This document shows positions 1 through 7,519 of a stretch of DNA of 64,000 nucleotides, one piece after another. The position numbers and the translations under genes are program-made. This DNA is from Fimbriimonadia bacterium. GTDB lineage: Bacteria > Armatimonadota > Fimbriimonadia > Fimbriimonadales > JABRVX01. Position 1 is the stretch's first letter; each line of letters begins with the position of its first letter. The notes below the pieces were generated by a model. The model made no database searches and was not told the DNA's origin. It was given only the letters and a program-made list of their open reading frames with translations. The stretch is from positions 108,691 to 172,690 of the forward strand of contig JABRVX010000020.1 in assembly GCA_039961735.1 (NCBI GenBank), written 5' to 3'.

Positions 1-1
1 T

Positions 2-136
2 GACCAACACTCGACCCAATCCGCGCTGGATGAGATGGCCAAGCAGAAGGCGCCGGGAGAGCACGAGCCGCTCCAAGAAGGCGGTGTCCTGCCGGGCTCT
101 GGCATGGTCGCCCCGTCAGTCAAGGGTAGCCGGTAG
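2..136 (+). CDS. C-terminal part of a small membrane protein (family copy 1, truncated by window edge)
   Basis: The window opens inside a reading frame of 44 residues that ends at TAG 134-136. Its tail, with LDEMAKQK, then EGGVLPGSGM and finally KGSR, is nearly the same as the end of the small protein at 1757-2020 (LDELAKQK, EGGVVPGSGM, KGSR). The second copy has an N-terminal membrane segment, so this one probably had one too, outside the window. Function unknown. Glycine- and proline-rich extracytoplasmic tails of this kind recur downstream of the pseudopilin at 4163-5110, which suggests a role next to the pseudopilin. Confidence 0.6.
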   Translation, partial: DQHSTQSALDEMAKQKAPGEHEPLQEGGVLPGSGMVAPSVKGSR

Positions 137-182
137 CGACTGGACACAGTGTCTGTAGGCGGAGGATTCCGCGATGTGCAGC

Positions 183-215
183 CCCTGCCCAAGCTCGGAC
201 CGAGCTTGGACAGGG
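183..215. terminator. Hairpin between convergent genes
   Basis: CCCTG-C-CCAAGCTCG, loop GAC, CGAGCTTGG-A-CAGGG. This stem of 14 pairs with one internal mismatch lies between the small protein ending at 136 and the oppositely oriented gene ending at 240, so it could serve both. No strong U tract follows. Confidence 0.5.
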
Positions 216-239
216 TTGCCCATGATCAGGGCTGTCCGC

Positions 240-1652
240 CTACCAGCGTGACGGGCCCTGAGCTGAGAGGTTGATCAGAACTAGGCTCAGATCTGCGAGA
301 TCGATAGATCCGTCGCAGTTCACGTCACAGGCTAGGTGGTAGGATTCCCAGCTCGGGGGGCAAGAGCCCCGTACAGTAGAGCCGAGGTGCAGGAGCACAA
401 GTGACACATCGCTGAGCGCCACTGAGGCGTCGAGGTCAACGTCTCCGCTCGCCACTGAGGAGGGGCCAAGTACGGTCTGCTGGTTCTCAGTCAACAAGAC
501 GCCCTGTCCTAGACAGGTGGGCACGAAGGGGTGCCCGAGGCCGCGAAGGTAAGTCTGCCCGTAGTCGTCCTGCCCGTCGGAGCAGGTCCACTTCGCCACG
601 TGGTAATGCCGGGGGAAGATGTAGACGTCATAGGTTCCCGGTTGCAGGTGTCTCACATCGTATGAGAGGCGCGGTGCTGAGTCGTCGGGTGTAAGCGCCA
701 CGGTCTCAACAATGATGGGCCTAAGCTCGCCGGGTGCCGTGAGAACGATGTCCGCACTTAGCGACCAATATGTCCACCATAGCGACTCAGGCGTGATCTC
801 CGGTACAAAGCCCGAGTCCTCACGGAAGTAATTGTCACGATTGTCTCCCGCCCAGCCGCTGATGCAGATGGAGCCGGTCAGGCGCCCCCCACCTAGTCCA
901 GACTGCTGCGGAAGCTCGTACAGCGCAAACGAGGGCCGGTAGATGCTTGACCCAGGCAACTCGTTCCCGAACCACCCGCTGGAGAACCACCTGACTATGT
1001 TTGTCGAGTAGCTAGCCGCCGCGTACGCCCAGGTCTCGAAGTCTTCCCAATCCGAATCGTCGGTGAACCGGATGCCGAGGCTGCGGTTGCTCCCGCCAGG
1101 CGCACCAGTGCAAATGTTCAGTGGATCGTCCGTCCCGTGCACGGTCATCCAGTACGCTCCAGCGTCAAGGCTTATGCCTGAGCTCTGCTGCGTAAAGTCA
1201 ACAACGAGGTAGAGCACAGATTGGTCCACGAACCACACTGCGTTTGGGCTGTAGTAGGTGGCCGTCCACACGGCGTCGCCGGATTCGTCGCGGGACGCAG
1301 ACTCGATCAGCTGTCCAGGCACGCCGTCGTTGTCCGCGTAGATCCGTACGCTGACTGCATCAGGTGCCCCCGCTCGAACGGCAAGCTGCAATAGGTCAAC
1401 GCGGGCGGACGAGCGCAGGACGAATCGCATGGCGTAACGTGAGTCCGCGGACGAAACAACGTACGGGACGATTGGGGTTAGGTCGGGGTCTGACGCGTCG
1501 GGTGGCGCATAGGGCCTCTGCACGGCGTTGGAGTCCCACGGAAGTGCGACTTCGGGGGCTCCCGATGAGAAGAGCAGGTGGTGCTTGGACGGATCATCAG
1601 ATCTGCTTAGAACCACCATGCTAAGCATTGCGATCAGCATGTGAAGTTTCAT
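240..1652 (-). CDS. Secreted protein with C-terminal dockerin-like (EF-hand) repeats, paralogue A
   Basis: Predicted 470 residues. An N-terminal hydrophobic signal sequence is followed by a long stretch with no recognised catalytic motif. The last 65 residues hold two calcium-loop repeats, GDVDLDASVALSDVSLVLL and DVNCDGSIDLADLSLVLI, which match the dockerin type I / EF-hand pattern (D-x-D/N-x-D-G followed by an L-rich helix). ATG 1652 is chosen because AGGAG lies 6 bases upstream; GTG 1655 is possible. The middle shares landmarks with the paralogue at 2549-3961 (ELP..S.YR, a FREDSG block, a YDVYIFPRHY-like block and a C-terminal GPSRW/GPHRW end). Known: dockerins anchor secreted proteins by calcium-dependent binding to cohesins. 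Inferred: cell-surface or extracellular protein; no cohesin is seen in the window. Confidence 0.75.
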   Translation of the reverse strand: MKLHMLIAMLSMVVLSRSDDPSKHHLLFSSGAPEVALPWDSNAVQRPYAPPDASDPDLTPIVPYVVSSADSRYAMRFVLRSSARVDLLQLAVRAGAPDAVSVRIYADNDGVPGQLIESASRDESGDAVWTATYYSPNAVWFVDQSVLYLVVDFTQQSSGISLDAGAYWMTVHGTDDPLNICTGAPGGSNRSLGIRFTDDSDWEDFETWAYAAASYSTNIVRWFSSGWFGNELPGSSIYRPSFALYELPQQSGLGGGRLTGSICISGWAGDNRDNYFREDSGFVPEITPESLWWTYWSLSADIVLTAPGELRPIIVETVALTPDDSAPRLSYDVRHLQPGTYDVYIFPRHYHVAKWTCSDGQDDYGQTYLRGLGHPFVPTCLGQGVLLTENQQTVLGPSSVASGDVDLDASVALSDVSLVLLHLGSTVRGSCPPSWESYHLACDVNCDGSIDLADLSLVLINLSAQGPSRW

Positions 1653-1756
1653 CACGATCTCCTATCGAGATTCCTAACAACCCTGGCCCAATAGTTTGGG
1701 TACACGACGTGGCTAGAGGCCTCAGTCCCATTGAGTATACCTAAGCTGAGACTGGT

Positions 1757-2020
1757 ATGCAAAGTTGGAAGGTCGCATTCCGAGCCGACGTGTAGGAGGG
1801 CTCCAACCCTTGGTGGATCGTCGTCATCGCGGTCATCGTTCTCGGCGGAGCCTGGCTCATAGCCCAGAAGGTGGGTATTGGAGGCGGACAGCACAAGACC
1901 GAGTCCACTCTCGATGAGCTGGCTAAGCAGAAGTCTCCGGTCGACGCTCCTCCTCTCGAGGAGGGGGGCGTCGTGCCGGGGTCTGGGATGCTGGCTCCTT
2001 CTTCGAAGGGTAGCCGGTAA
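1757..2020 (+). pseudogene. Small membrane protein, family copy 2, with in-frame TAG or lost start
   Basis: A frame from ATG 1757 gives only 12 residues before TAG at 1793-1795. The same frame then stays open to TAA 2018-2020 and encodes a clear membrane segment (PWWIVVIAVIVLGGAWLIA) plus the tail LDELAKQK...EGGVVPGSGM...KGSR shared with the copy at 2-136. A perfect AGGAGG sits at 1794-1799, but no ATG, GTG or TTG lies in frame at useful spacing behind it. Either the start codon was deleted, or initiation is non-canonical, or the 12 residues before TAG are the remnant end of an upstream pseudopilin gene, as in the arrangement at 4163-5351. Probably decayed. Confidence 0.5.
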
Positions 2021-2046
2021 GGGCTTCGAGGTACTTTCATCTCTGG

Positions 2047-2072
2047 CCGGGCGCCCCTCCCAGGGCGCCCGG
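2047..2072 (+). terminator. Rho-independent-type terminator
   Basis: Perfect 10-bp stem CCGGGCGCCC / GGGCGCCCGG with loop CTCCCA, followed by TCTTCTATGTTTT. It follows the small-protein frame that stops at 2020. Confidence 0.75.
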
Positions 2073-2139
2073 TCTTCTATGTTTTCAATGCTTCGGTATC
2101 AGAGCGCAGCGGCGATGCCGAAGCACGGAAGCGGATGCT

Positions 2140-2301
2140 TTGGTGAAGATCAGGTACATCCTCGAGAATCCCGTCAGGCGTGGGCTGGTGGAACAGGAAA
2201 CGGAGTATGGGTTCTCTAGCGCGAAGCTCCTCGTCGGGAGACTATGGGACGAGGAGGACGGCCTGACGCTGGATGCAGTGGCGAGGCTGGGCGATGGGTA
2301 A
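2140..2301 (+). pseudogene. C-terminal remnant of a REP-associated (Y1, IS200-like) transposase
   Basis: The frame ending at TAA 2299-2301 encodes VKIRYILENPVRRGLVE followed by YGFSS and a short acidic tail. The block YI-x-NPV-R-x-GLV is the hallmark C-terminal segment of RAYT/TnpA-REP proteins (single-strand transposases that act on REP palindromes). No N-terminal HUH half is found upstream, where a terminator and non-coding DNA lie, so the gene is truncated. It sits exactly between the two copies of the dockerin/small-protein module. The 3' flank (2302-2548) holds short imperfect palindromes and repeated AGCATGGAA words but no gene. Confidence 0.65.
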
Positions 2302-2548
2302 CGGGACCAATTGGGCCTCGACGTTCGGCTGCCGGGTGGTCTGAGGGCGGTAGCCTTGAGGTAGTCGGCAGCCGCAACGTCTAGGCATGCGAAAAGCATG
2401 GAAAGCATAGAAGCATGGAAGGAGGAGTCTCCACTGCTCTTGCAGGGGAGACTTGTCGTTGCGCAGCCCCAGCCCATCGCCCGGCGCGTGCAATTCGCCT
2501 GCGCATACATCGTGCGGAATGGTAGCGGGGCCGTCAGGGTGTCGACGT

Positions 2549-3961
2549 CTACCAGCGGTGCGGGCCGGTTTGGGCGAAGTTGTTCAGGACAACGTTCAGG
2601 TCCGCAATGTCGATGACCCCGCTGTAATCGGCATCAATGCTGGAGTAGTAGCTGTTCCACCCTGAAGGCGGACAGCCCGAGTCCATCAGTACCGTGGCTC
2701 CGAAACGTAGCAGGGCGAAGCTGAGATCGGCCATGCCGACTTCGCAGTCCAGGTCGCCGTCGCCGTTAGCCATTGTGATCTGGCCCAGGTCGGTGTCCTG
2801 GCACGCTGCGATCTGGACGTTGGGGAGTGCCAGAGGAACGTGGCCGTGGCCCATCCCCCGGTAGGGTGTCTGCGTAAGGTTGTCGCACTTCCAGCGGCCG
2901 ACCAAGTGGTGACGGGAGTAGATCCGAACCTCGTACTCGCCGACCGCCACCCGACCTGAGGACACGGGCATCTCGACTCCTGCTTTCCCGAGAGGTAGGC
3001 CCAACGCCAACGTGTCCACGATGAACGGACGGCCCGTCTCCGGTTCGCAGTACAGCACGTCAACGACCAGGTGCCAGTCTCGGTTGTAACGCAGCCCTTC
3101 CGGGGTGAGCGCTGGCGGGTCTTGGATCCCTGCCGAATCTTCGCGGAAATACCTGTTACGGTAGGGGTCAGCGGGCACCGCCCAACCGTCCACCACCAGC
3201 GACGCCTTGAGCAGGCCCCCCTGCATGAGGTCTTCGAGTGCGTAGGCAATGCGGTACTTGGATGTGTCAGGGAGTTCATTGGGCCTGACGCCCCCGGGTG
3301 TTAGTGCCGTCGAGTACCCAGGCATCTGCCACTGCGTGCCCGGCTCGGGCTGGTCCACCAGGGTCCACTGCTGTCCATTCCACATCCACGTGCCAGCTGT
3401 GGCCTTCGGTTGCCCGCCCGCAGACCCTGCATACAGCGCCAGCGGTGCATCGGCCCCCGCGACCGTCATCCAGTAAGTGCCGGGATCCAGAACGAGATCC
3501 GGGCTGAAGCTCAAGTCAACACCTACCATCGACTGAAGACGCAACTGGGCCCAGTAGTCGACGTTGTTTGCAGTGCGAGCCAGCCCGATCGCTGGGGAGG
3601 CCGCTCTTGACGAGCCTGGCACCTGCTGCGGTGACGGCGCGCCAGCCTGATCGTAGAAGACGCGTAGTTCGACCTGTGCCGGGAATCCATTGCCGTAGGC
3701 CAGGTCGGCATACACTCGGAGCTTGGTCAGGTGGTAGGCCGTGCCTGCTGGCGGCAGCGTGAACTGAAACGCAGCAGCCGGCAACTCCGCACCAGAGACG
3801 ATGCGCGGCACGCCCACTTCGGGGTCTGACGGGTCCGGCGAGGGTCCTACCAGGGCAATGTCCGGTGGGCCGGACGACGCTACGACTCTCCCCCATGGGC
3901 AATCGTCGGCGTAAGCCGTGCAGACGACGCACAAGAGAGCTATGGGAAAGCAATTCCGCAT
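2549..3961 (-). CDS. Secreted protein with C-terminal dockerin-like (EF-hand) repeats, paralogue B
   Basis: 470 residues with signal peptide MRNCFPIALLCVVCTAYADDC. The body resembles paralogue A (240-1652): FREDSAG, a YEVRIYSRHH block and a GMGHGHVP block. The C-terminus has two EF-hand type loops, NGDGDLDCEVGMADLS and DADYSGVIDIADLN, and ends GPHRW. The start is ATG with TAGGA just upstream. It is divergent from the pseudopilin at 4163. Same length as paralogue A, which supports duplication of the whole gene. No catalytic motif is recognised; a role as a surface or matrix protein held by calcium-dependent contacts is inference. Confidence 0.75.
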   Translation of the reverse strand: MRNCFPIALLCVVCTAYADDCPWGRVVASSGPPDIALVGPSPDPSDPEVGVPRIVSGAELPAAAFQFTLPPAGTAYHLTKLRVYADLAYGNGFPAQVELRVFYDQAGAPSPQQVPGSSRAASPAIGLARTANNVDYWAQLRLQSMVGVDLSFSPDLVLDPGTYWMTVAGADAPLALYAGSAGGQPKATAGTWMWNGQQWTLVDQPEPGTQWQMPGYSTALTPGGVRPNELPDTSKYRIAYALEDLMQGGLLKASLVVDGWAVPADPYRNRYFREDSAGIQDPPALTPEGLRYNRDWHLVVDVLYCEPETGRPFIVDTLALGLPLGKAGVEMPVSSGRVAVGEYEVRIYSRHHLVGRWKCDNLTQTPYRGMGHGHVPLALPNVQIAACQDTDLGQITMANGDGDLDCEVGMADLSFALLRFGATVLMDSGCPPSGWNSYYSSIDADYSGVIDIADLNVVLNNFAQTGPHRW

Positions 3962-4162
3962 GTAGTCCTACTTCCGTTCGATTATTGTACACGACACTAA
4001 CATAAACTCATCAGTGCCGCCGTATCGTACCGTGCTCCTAGTGTATCATCTGTGGGTGAGAATTGGTCAAGATAGATAGTACGTTTACTTACTTAGTATG
4101 GCCAGACGAGTCGCTGGTGCCAGCAGCAGGACGTGCTGCGATAGAGGCGAAGCTCTCGTCTC

Positions 4163-5110
4163 GTGCTCAACCGCAGGTTGACTACGGAGCGGTTCTCCGT
4201 TGGAGGGCGTCAGAGGCCCGCCGCAGTGGGTGCTGCGTTCACCCTCGTCGAGCTCCTAGTGGTCGTAGCCGTGCTCGCCATCCTCGCCTCCATGCTGTTC
4301 CCTGTGTTCGGCCAGGCGAGGGAACAGGCCAAGCGTGCGCAGGACATCAGCAACCTCCGTCAGTGCGCCCACGCGATCTTCATGTACCGCGACGACAACG
4401 GCAACCGTTGCGTGCCCGTCAACTCGTGGGGATTCGGCTCTCCCTTCTTCGGCGCATGGCATGGGCCAGGAAGGAGCGAGCACGACATGCCCTGGCCGGA
4501 GAACGTCCAGCCGTACGCGAAGTCCTGGGGCGTCTTTCGCTGTCCTGCGGACCCTAACACCAACGACGAGATGCTGTCCCGGCACCCAACCACCGACGCC
4601 TACATTCCGCCGACAGAGACGGCGCTGCGCCACTGGGCGTGGGCCTGGCGCTCCAGCTACGGGCTCAACTACAACTGGCTCTCATACCCCGTGACCTTTG
4701 ACCAAGCGGCAACCATGAAGAACGTGGCTTGGTCGTCTATAGGTTCTCCCGCAAGGACGATTCTGCTCGTGGACTCGATCGGAGGGCGCGAGGTCTCGGG
4801 ACGACCGCGCGGTGGCGGTAGCTGGGCGGTGGATGCTCCTGCTGCTCTCCCCGACCTGCGGGCTTGGCTCGGTGGCTGGAGATGCTACTACCCGCCCAAC
4901 AACGGCGACCCGAATAGCCCAGGCTGCAAGGCACTGTGGAACGCGTGGGGCGGCTGCTTCCCGTTCTTCAGCGGCGGCCAGGTGTTCAACCTGTCGTTCG
5001 CGGACGGACATGCGAGCGGTCAGAGGCTGGGGCAGCTCATCCGCGGCGTCAACCCATTCCAGAGGCATATCCTGGACCTAGACGAGTATCAGTGGGACAC
5101 TATAAGGTAG
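4163..5110 (+). CDS. Type II/IV secretion pseudopilin with N-terminal methylation motif
   Basis: 315 residues from GTG 4163; in-frame TTG 4178 and GTG 4226 are alternative starts. After a basic leader comes A|FTLVELLVVVAVLAILAS, the prepilin peptidase site and hydrophobic helix (Ala rather than Gly at -1), then FPVFGQAREQAKRAQ. The C-terminal FNLSFADGHASG fits the F-x-DGH ending of the large pseudopilin-like families found in Planctomycetes and Armatimonadota. Paired cysteines (FRCPADP and others) suggest disulfides. Role: predicted processed inner-membrane pilin-like subunit; its partner machine is not in the window apart from PilT at 49564. It is followed after 10 bases by the small membrane protein at 5121. 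Confidence 0.85.
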   Translation: MLNRRLTTERFSVGGRQRPAAVGAAFTLVELLVVVAVLAILASMLFPVFGQAREQAKRAQDISNLRQCAHAIFMYRDDNGNRCVPVNSWGFGSPFFGAWHGPGRSEHDMPWPENVQPYAKSWGVFRCPADPNTNDEMLSRHPTTDAYIPPTETALRHWAWAWRSSYGLNYNWLSYPVTFDQAATMKNVAWSSIGSPARTILLVDSIGGREVSGRPRGGGSWAVDAPAALPDLRAWLGGWRCYYPPNNGDPNSPGCKALWNAWGGCFPFFSGGQVFNLSFADGHASGQRLGQLIRGVNPFQRHILDLDEYQWDTIR

Positions 5111-5120
5111 AGGCGCAAGG

Positions 5121-5351
5121 ATGAAGCAGAGTCTTGACCCGAAGGTTGTCGCGCTCATCATCATCGTAGTGGTTGTCGTAGCCGGCGTGATCGTGTGGAA
5201 GTACGCATCGCCTGCCGGCCCCGGCAGCGGGACGTACGAAGTGATCAAGGAGTCCGACATGCCGGCTCCTGGCGAGGGCGCCCTGCCGCCCTCGCCGATT
5301 CCCGGTACCGCCGGCGCACCCGGCGGCGGCCAAGCCAAAGGCGGTCAGTGA
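5121..5351 (+). CDS. Small single-pass membrane protein (family copy 3)
   Basis: 76 residues. A short polar start is followed by a strong membrane helix (VVALIIIVVVVVAGVIVW) and an outside tail rich in Pro, Gly and Ala (DMPAPGEGALPPSPIPGT). It lies 10 bases after the pseudopilin stop, so it is probably co-transcribed and translationally coupled (AAGG before ATG). The layout of helix, charged linker and P/G tail parallels the copies ending at 136 and 2020, although sequence identity to them is low. Function unknown; a helper or anchor of the pseudopilin is a guess from position. Confidence 0.7.
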   Translation: MKQSLDPKVVALIIIVVVVVAGVIVWKYASPAGPGSGTYEVIKESDMPAPGEGALPPSPIPGTAGAPGGGQAKGGQ

Positions 5352-5358
5352 AAGAGTT

Positions 5359-5389
5359 AGCCCTCCCTCTCCTCCGGGAAGGGAGGGCT
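5359..5389 (+). terminator. Hairpin after pseudopilin / small-protein pair
   Basis: Perfect 10-bp stem AGCCCTCCCT / AGGGAGGGCT around an 11-base loop, starting 8 bases after the stop of the small protein. No U tract. Confidence 0.5.
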
Positions 5390-5417
5390 GATGGCTCTCG
5401 ACAGCCGAAGCGGTATG

Positions 5418-5879
5418 CTACCGCGGCTGCAGCGAATCGAGCCGTTTTGCCATCTCTAGCACGGCGGATCGCTGCGTCTCGACGTTGGTGCTCACATCTA
5501 TCCGGGTCTCTTCCACCTGCTTTTGCACTGCACGAATCCCGTCACCACCCACGCCACCGCCGGGAGCGAGTGTGCTCAGGATAGTCGCAGCTTCCGAAAG
5601 TCTCTCCTGTGCTTTGCCGAAGTTGCGCTCTTCGAGATCGGCCGCCGTTCGATACAGGAGCGATCGAGCCAGTGCCACGTCCCGCTGCTCAGTGACCTTA
5701 GCCAGGTTCTCCTGGGCCGCGTCCAACTGGGTGCGGAGGTCGCCCACTTGGCTACGGCCGTTCACAAAGCCGATCACGTATAGCACTATAGCGATTGCGA
5801 TGCCCACCAACACCAAAATCAGCGTGCGACGCGACTTCGGCGCAATGTCCGGGCTCTGTTCCGCGCTCTTCTGCTCCAT
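5418..5879 (-). CDS. Membrane-anchored coiled-coil protein, unknown function
   Basis: 153 residues, ATG preceded by a near-perfect AGGAGGTGAAGC ribosome-binding site. A cytoplasmic tail of about 18 residues precedes one membrane helix (LILVLVGIAIAIVLYVIGFV, about 20-39), then a long heptad-like helix (DLRTQLDAAQENLAKVTEQRD...). The remainder is helical with a glycine break (LAPGGGVGGDG). No family recognised. The topology resembles small periplasmic scaffold proteins; no partner is evident. A 39-base gap separates it from the minus-strand gene 5919-6731 upstream, so the two may be co-transcribed. Confidence 0.7.
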   Translation of the reverse strand: MEQKSAEQSPDIAPKSRRTLILVLVGIAIAIVLYVIGFVNGRSQVGDLRTQLDAAQENLAKVTEQRDVALARSLLYRTAADLEERNFGKAQERLSEAATILSTLAPGGGVGGDGIRAVQKQVEETRIDVSTNVETQRSAVLEMAKRLDSLQPR

Positions 5880-5918
5880 GCTTCACCTCCTCTACCAGTG
5901 AGAATACCCCTGACGGGC

Positions 5919-6731
5919 CTAACGAGGTAGAGTCTCCGCGCCGACGCGAGCAATCCACTCGCGGGTCCACTCCACGGCATCCAGGCCTAGATCACAGATG
6001 CAGGTGGCGAGAAACACTATGCCTTCGATGCGACCGGTCCGGAGCCATCGCATTCCCATCTCACACTGATGCTGCATGTGCTCGACCGGCATGGGTGTGT
6101 TGGTGCCGTAGTCCCACATGTAGCACCCTAACACCTTGCGCACTTTCGGCGCGAACGCTTCGAACCGCGCGAACGAGTCTGCCAGGGTTGTTAGGTCCTC
6201 CGCACGCCACGTCCAGAAGGTCGCAATATCGGCGTTTGCAAGGTGTGATAGTATAGGCTGATCGAGGTTCTGACGATACACTACCACCCACAGGTCCAGC
6301 GGTCTGCGTGTGCTTTGCAGACTGGAGCGAAAGCGAGATAGGTCATCGGCGCTGAAGCGTGCGAAGCTGCCATCCGGCTTCGGATCGAAGAACAGGTCGT
6401 CCATGATAGCGCCGACCACGTTGGGGTGCCTTTCACATAGGCTTACGACCTCGTCCAGATCGGTGTTAGTATCGTTGCGGGTGCTGCCCGCGTCGCCCAC
6501 GATGGACCACACGACCCTGTCTAGGTGGTCGTACCTCTTCGCGACTGGTTCGAACGGCGGGGCAGGGTCTCCACCATATACTACCATTATGAGGTTAGGG
6601 ACACCCATGTACTCGCATGCCTGCGCCGGGGTGATGGTGGACTCGCCGGGGAGACCCCATGCAGCGCCGTTGTGACTGCCCTCCCGGTGACCCCACAACC
6701 AGAGCCTGTCTCGAACGCACTGTCCTTGCAT
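5919..6731 (-). CDS. Conserved-looking cytoplasmic protein, possible TIM-barrel fold, unknown function
   Basis: 270 residues from ATG 6731. No signal peptide. Segments such as LIMVVYGGD, VVGAIMDDLFFDP, LDLWVVVYRQNL, IATFWTWRAEDL and IEGIVFLATCICD alternate strand-like and helix-like stretches with acidic residues at strand ends (MDD, WTW), as in glycoside hydrolase-like TIM barrels. The protein at 59727-60845 shows a similar flavour (descriptive barrel with VCFHED). The phrase about a target being local and dated cannot be resolved into a known family. Function not assigned. Confidence 0.6.
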   Translation of the reverse strand: MQGQCVRDRLWLWGHREGSHNGAAWGLPGESTITPAQACEYMGVPNLIMVVYGGDPAPPFEPVAKRYDHLDRVVWSIVGDAGSTRNDTNTDLDEVVSLCERHPNVVGAIMDDLFFDPKPDGSFARFSADDLSRFRSSLQSTRRPLDLWVVVYRQNLDQPILSHLANADIATFWTWRAEDLTTLADSFARFEAFAPKVRKVLGCYMWDYGTNTPMPVEHMQHQCEMGMRWLRTGRIEGIVFLATCICDLGLDAVEWTREWIARVGAETLPR

Positions 6732-7185
6732 GGGAGCATTGTGGCCGATTCGGGAGCCGACCGAGGGGCCTACGGCTCCGTTCTCCTGTTACAGCCGTGG
6801 TGTTGGTGAGCGGCGGTCCTCCGTTCTACCTCTGCTCCTGCAGCAGAGGAGTTCGGGTTGTCGTTTGGGCTTCGCGAGCCTGTTCGCAATCTCTCAATGC
6901 TGAACCTGCCTGCAGCCAGATGCCGCTCCCGCTCTGACGCGGCCTTAGCCTAGCGCGAGCAGGCTCGCGAAGCCCCAGAGGTTCCACCCCTCCACGGTCC
7001 AGTCGCGGGAGCCCGGACAACCGCCTGGCTCGCCGGCGCCTATCGCGGCCAGGTGTTCGCCGGTGGTGCTTCCTAGTTGACCGCTGCCGGGGCGCTCGCC
7101 CTCTCCCGCTAGCAAACAAGGATGTGCGCTCGACCCGAAACCCCGCAGAAGACGCAGGGCCGCACCTCGGACCTCGACAATGAAG
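6732..7185. other. 454-base region without a confident gene; contains an inverted repeat
   Basis: Holds the 16-bp inverted repeat listed separately (6867-6975). On the minus strand a frame without a convincing start runs from the tRNA-Gln side down to TAA near 6943 and would end GWNLWGFASLLALG. Its composition (Gly, Arg, Ser rich) is not typical of the neighbours, so it is left uncalled. No RNA motif recognised. Confidence 0.4.
6867..6975. repeat. Perfect 16-bp inverted repeat, 77 bases apart
   Basis: GGGCTTCGCGAGCCTG at 6867-6882 and its exact complement CAGGCTCGCGAAGCCC at 6960-6975. The 109-base unit has no gene and could be a small non-autonomous element or a foldback structure. Confidence 0.6.
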
Positions 7186-7261
7186 TGGCTGCCGGACTAG
7201 GGCTCGAACCTAGAACCTCCTGATCCAGAGTCAGGCGCTCTGCCAGTTGAGCTATCCGGCA
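7186..7261 (-). tRNA. tRNA-Gln (anticodon CTG)
   Basis: 76 bases including encoded CCA. Acceptor TGCCGGA pairs with TCCGGCA followed by discriminator G; D arm AGCTCAACTGGCAGAGC; anticodon stem CCTGA/TCAGG around loop CTCTGGA; T arm with GGTTCGAGCC. Anticodon CTG reads CAG. U1-A72 is typical of glutamine tRNAs. A promoter lies just upstream at 7272-7301. Confidence 0.95.
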
Positions 7262-7271
7262 GCGACGCTGC

Positions 7272-7301
7272 ATCTTAGCATCCAGACCTCGGCGGGGTCA
7301 A
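7272..7301 (-). promoter_or_regulatory. Sigma-70-type promoter of tRNA-Gln
   Basis: On the minus strand TTGACC (7296-7301), 18 bases, TAAGAT (7272-7277). The -10 ends 10 bases before the mature tRNA 5' end. Confidence 0.65.
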
Positions 7302-7416
7302 GTTAGGTTCGAAATCGGCCATAACGACGCTTCAGACAGCCGGTGACAACGTGTCGAGGGGTCCGCGAAAGGACAAGCCGATGACCCACTTTCAGCATCT
7401 GATTCTGGCCGAATCC

Positions 7417-7441
7417 GCCGACGTGTTCCGACTACGTCGGC
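7417..7441. other. Hairpin in the gap between tRNA-Gln and the recombinase remnant
   Basis: GCCGACGT and ACGTCGGC flank 9 bases, giving a perfect 8-bp stem. The rest of 7302-7519 holds no gene that can be supported. Confidence 0.35.
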
Positions 7442-7519
7442 AACAGGCTTCGTGACGTTCCGCAAAGATGGTCGCTAGGTATCGCTACGCCACCGAAAAG
7501 TCGATGCGTTCGCTGGTAT

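Noticed and set aside
4063..4557. Long plus-strand frame overlapping the pseudopilin start
   Set aside because: Runs in a different frame over the pseudopilin; Arg- and His-rich translation without motifs, typical of a shadow in GC-rich DNA.
6826..7119. Small Arg-rich minus-strand gene
   Set aside because: Composition and lack of start signals point to a shadow frame of the GC-rich inverted-repeat region.
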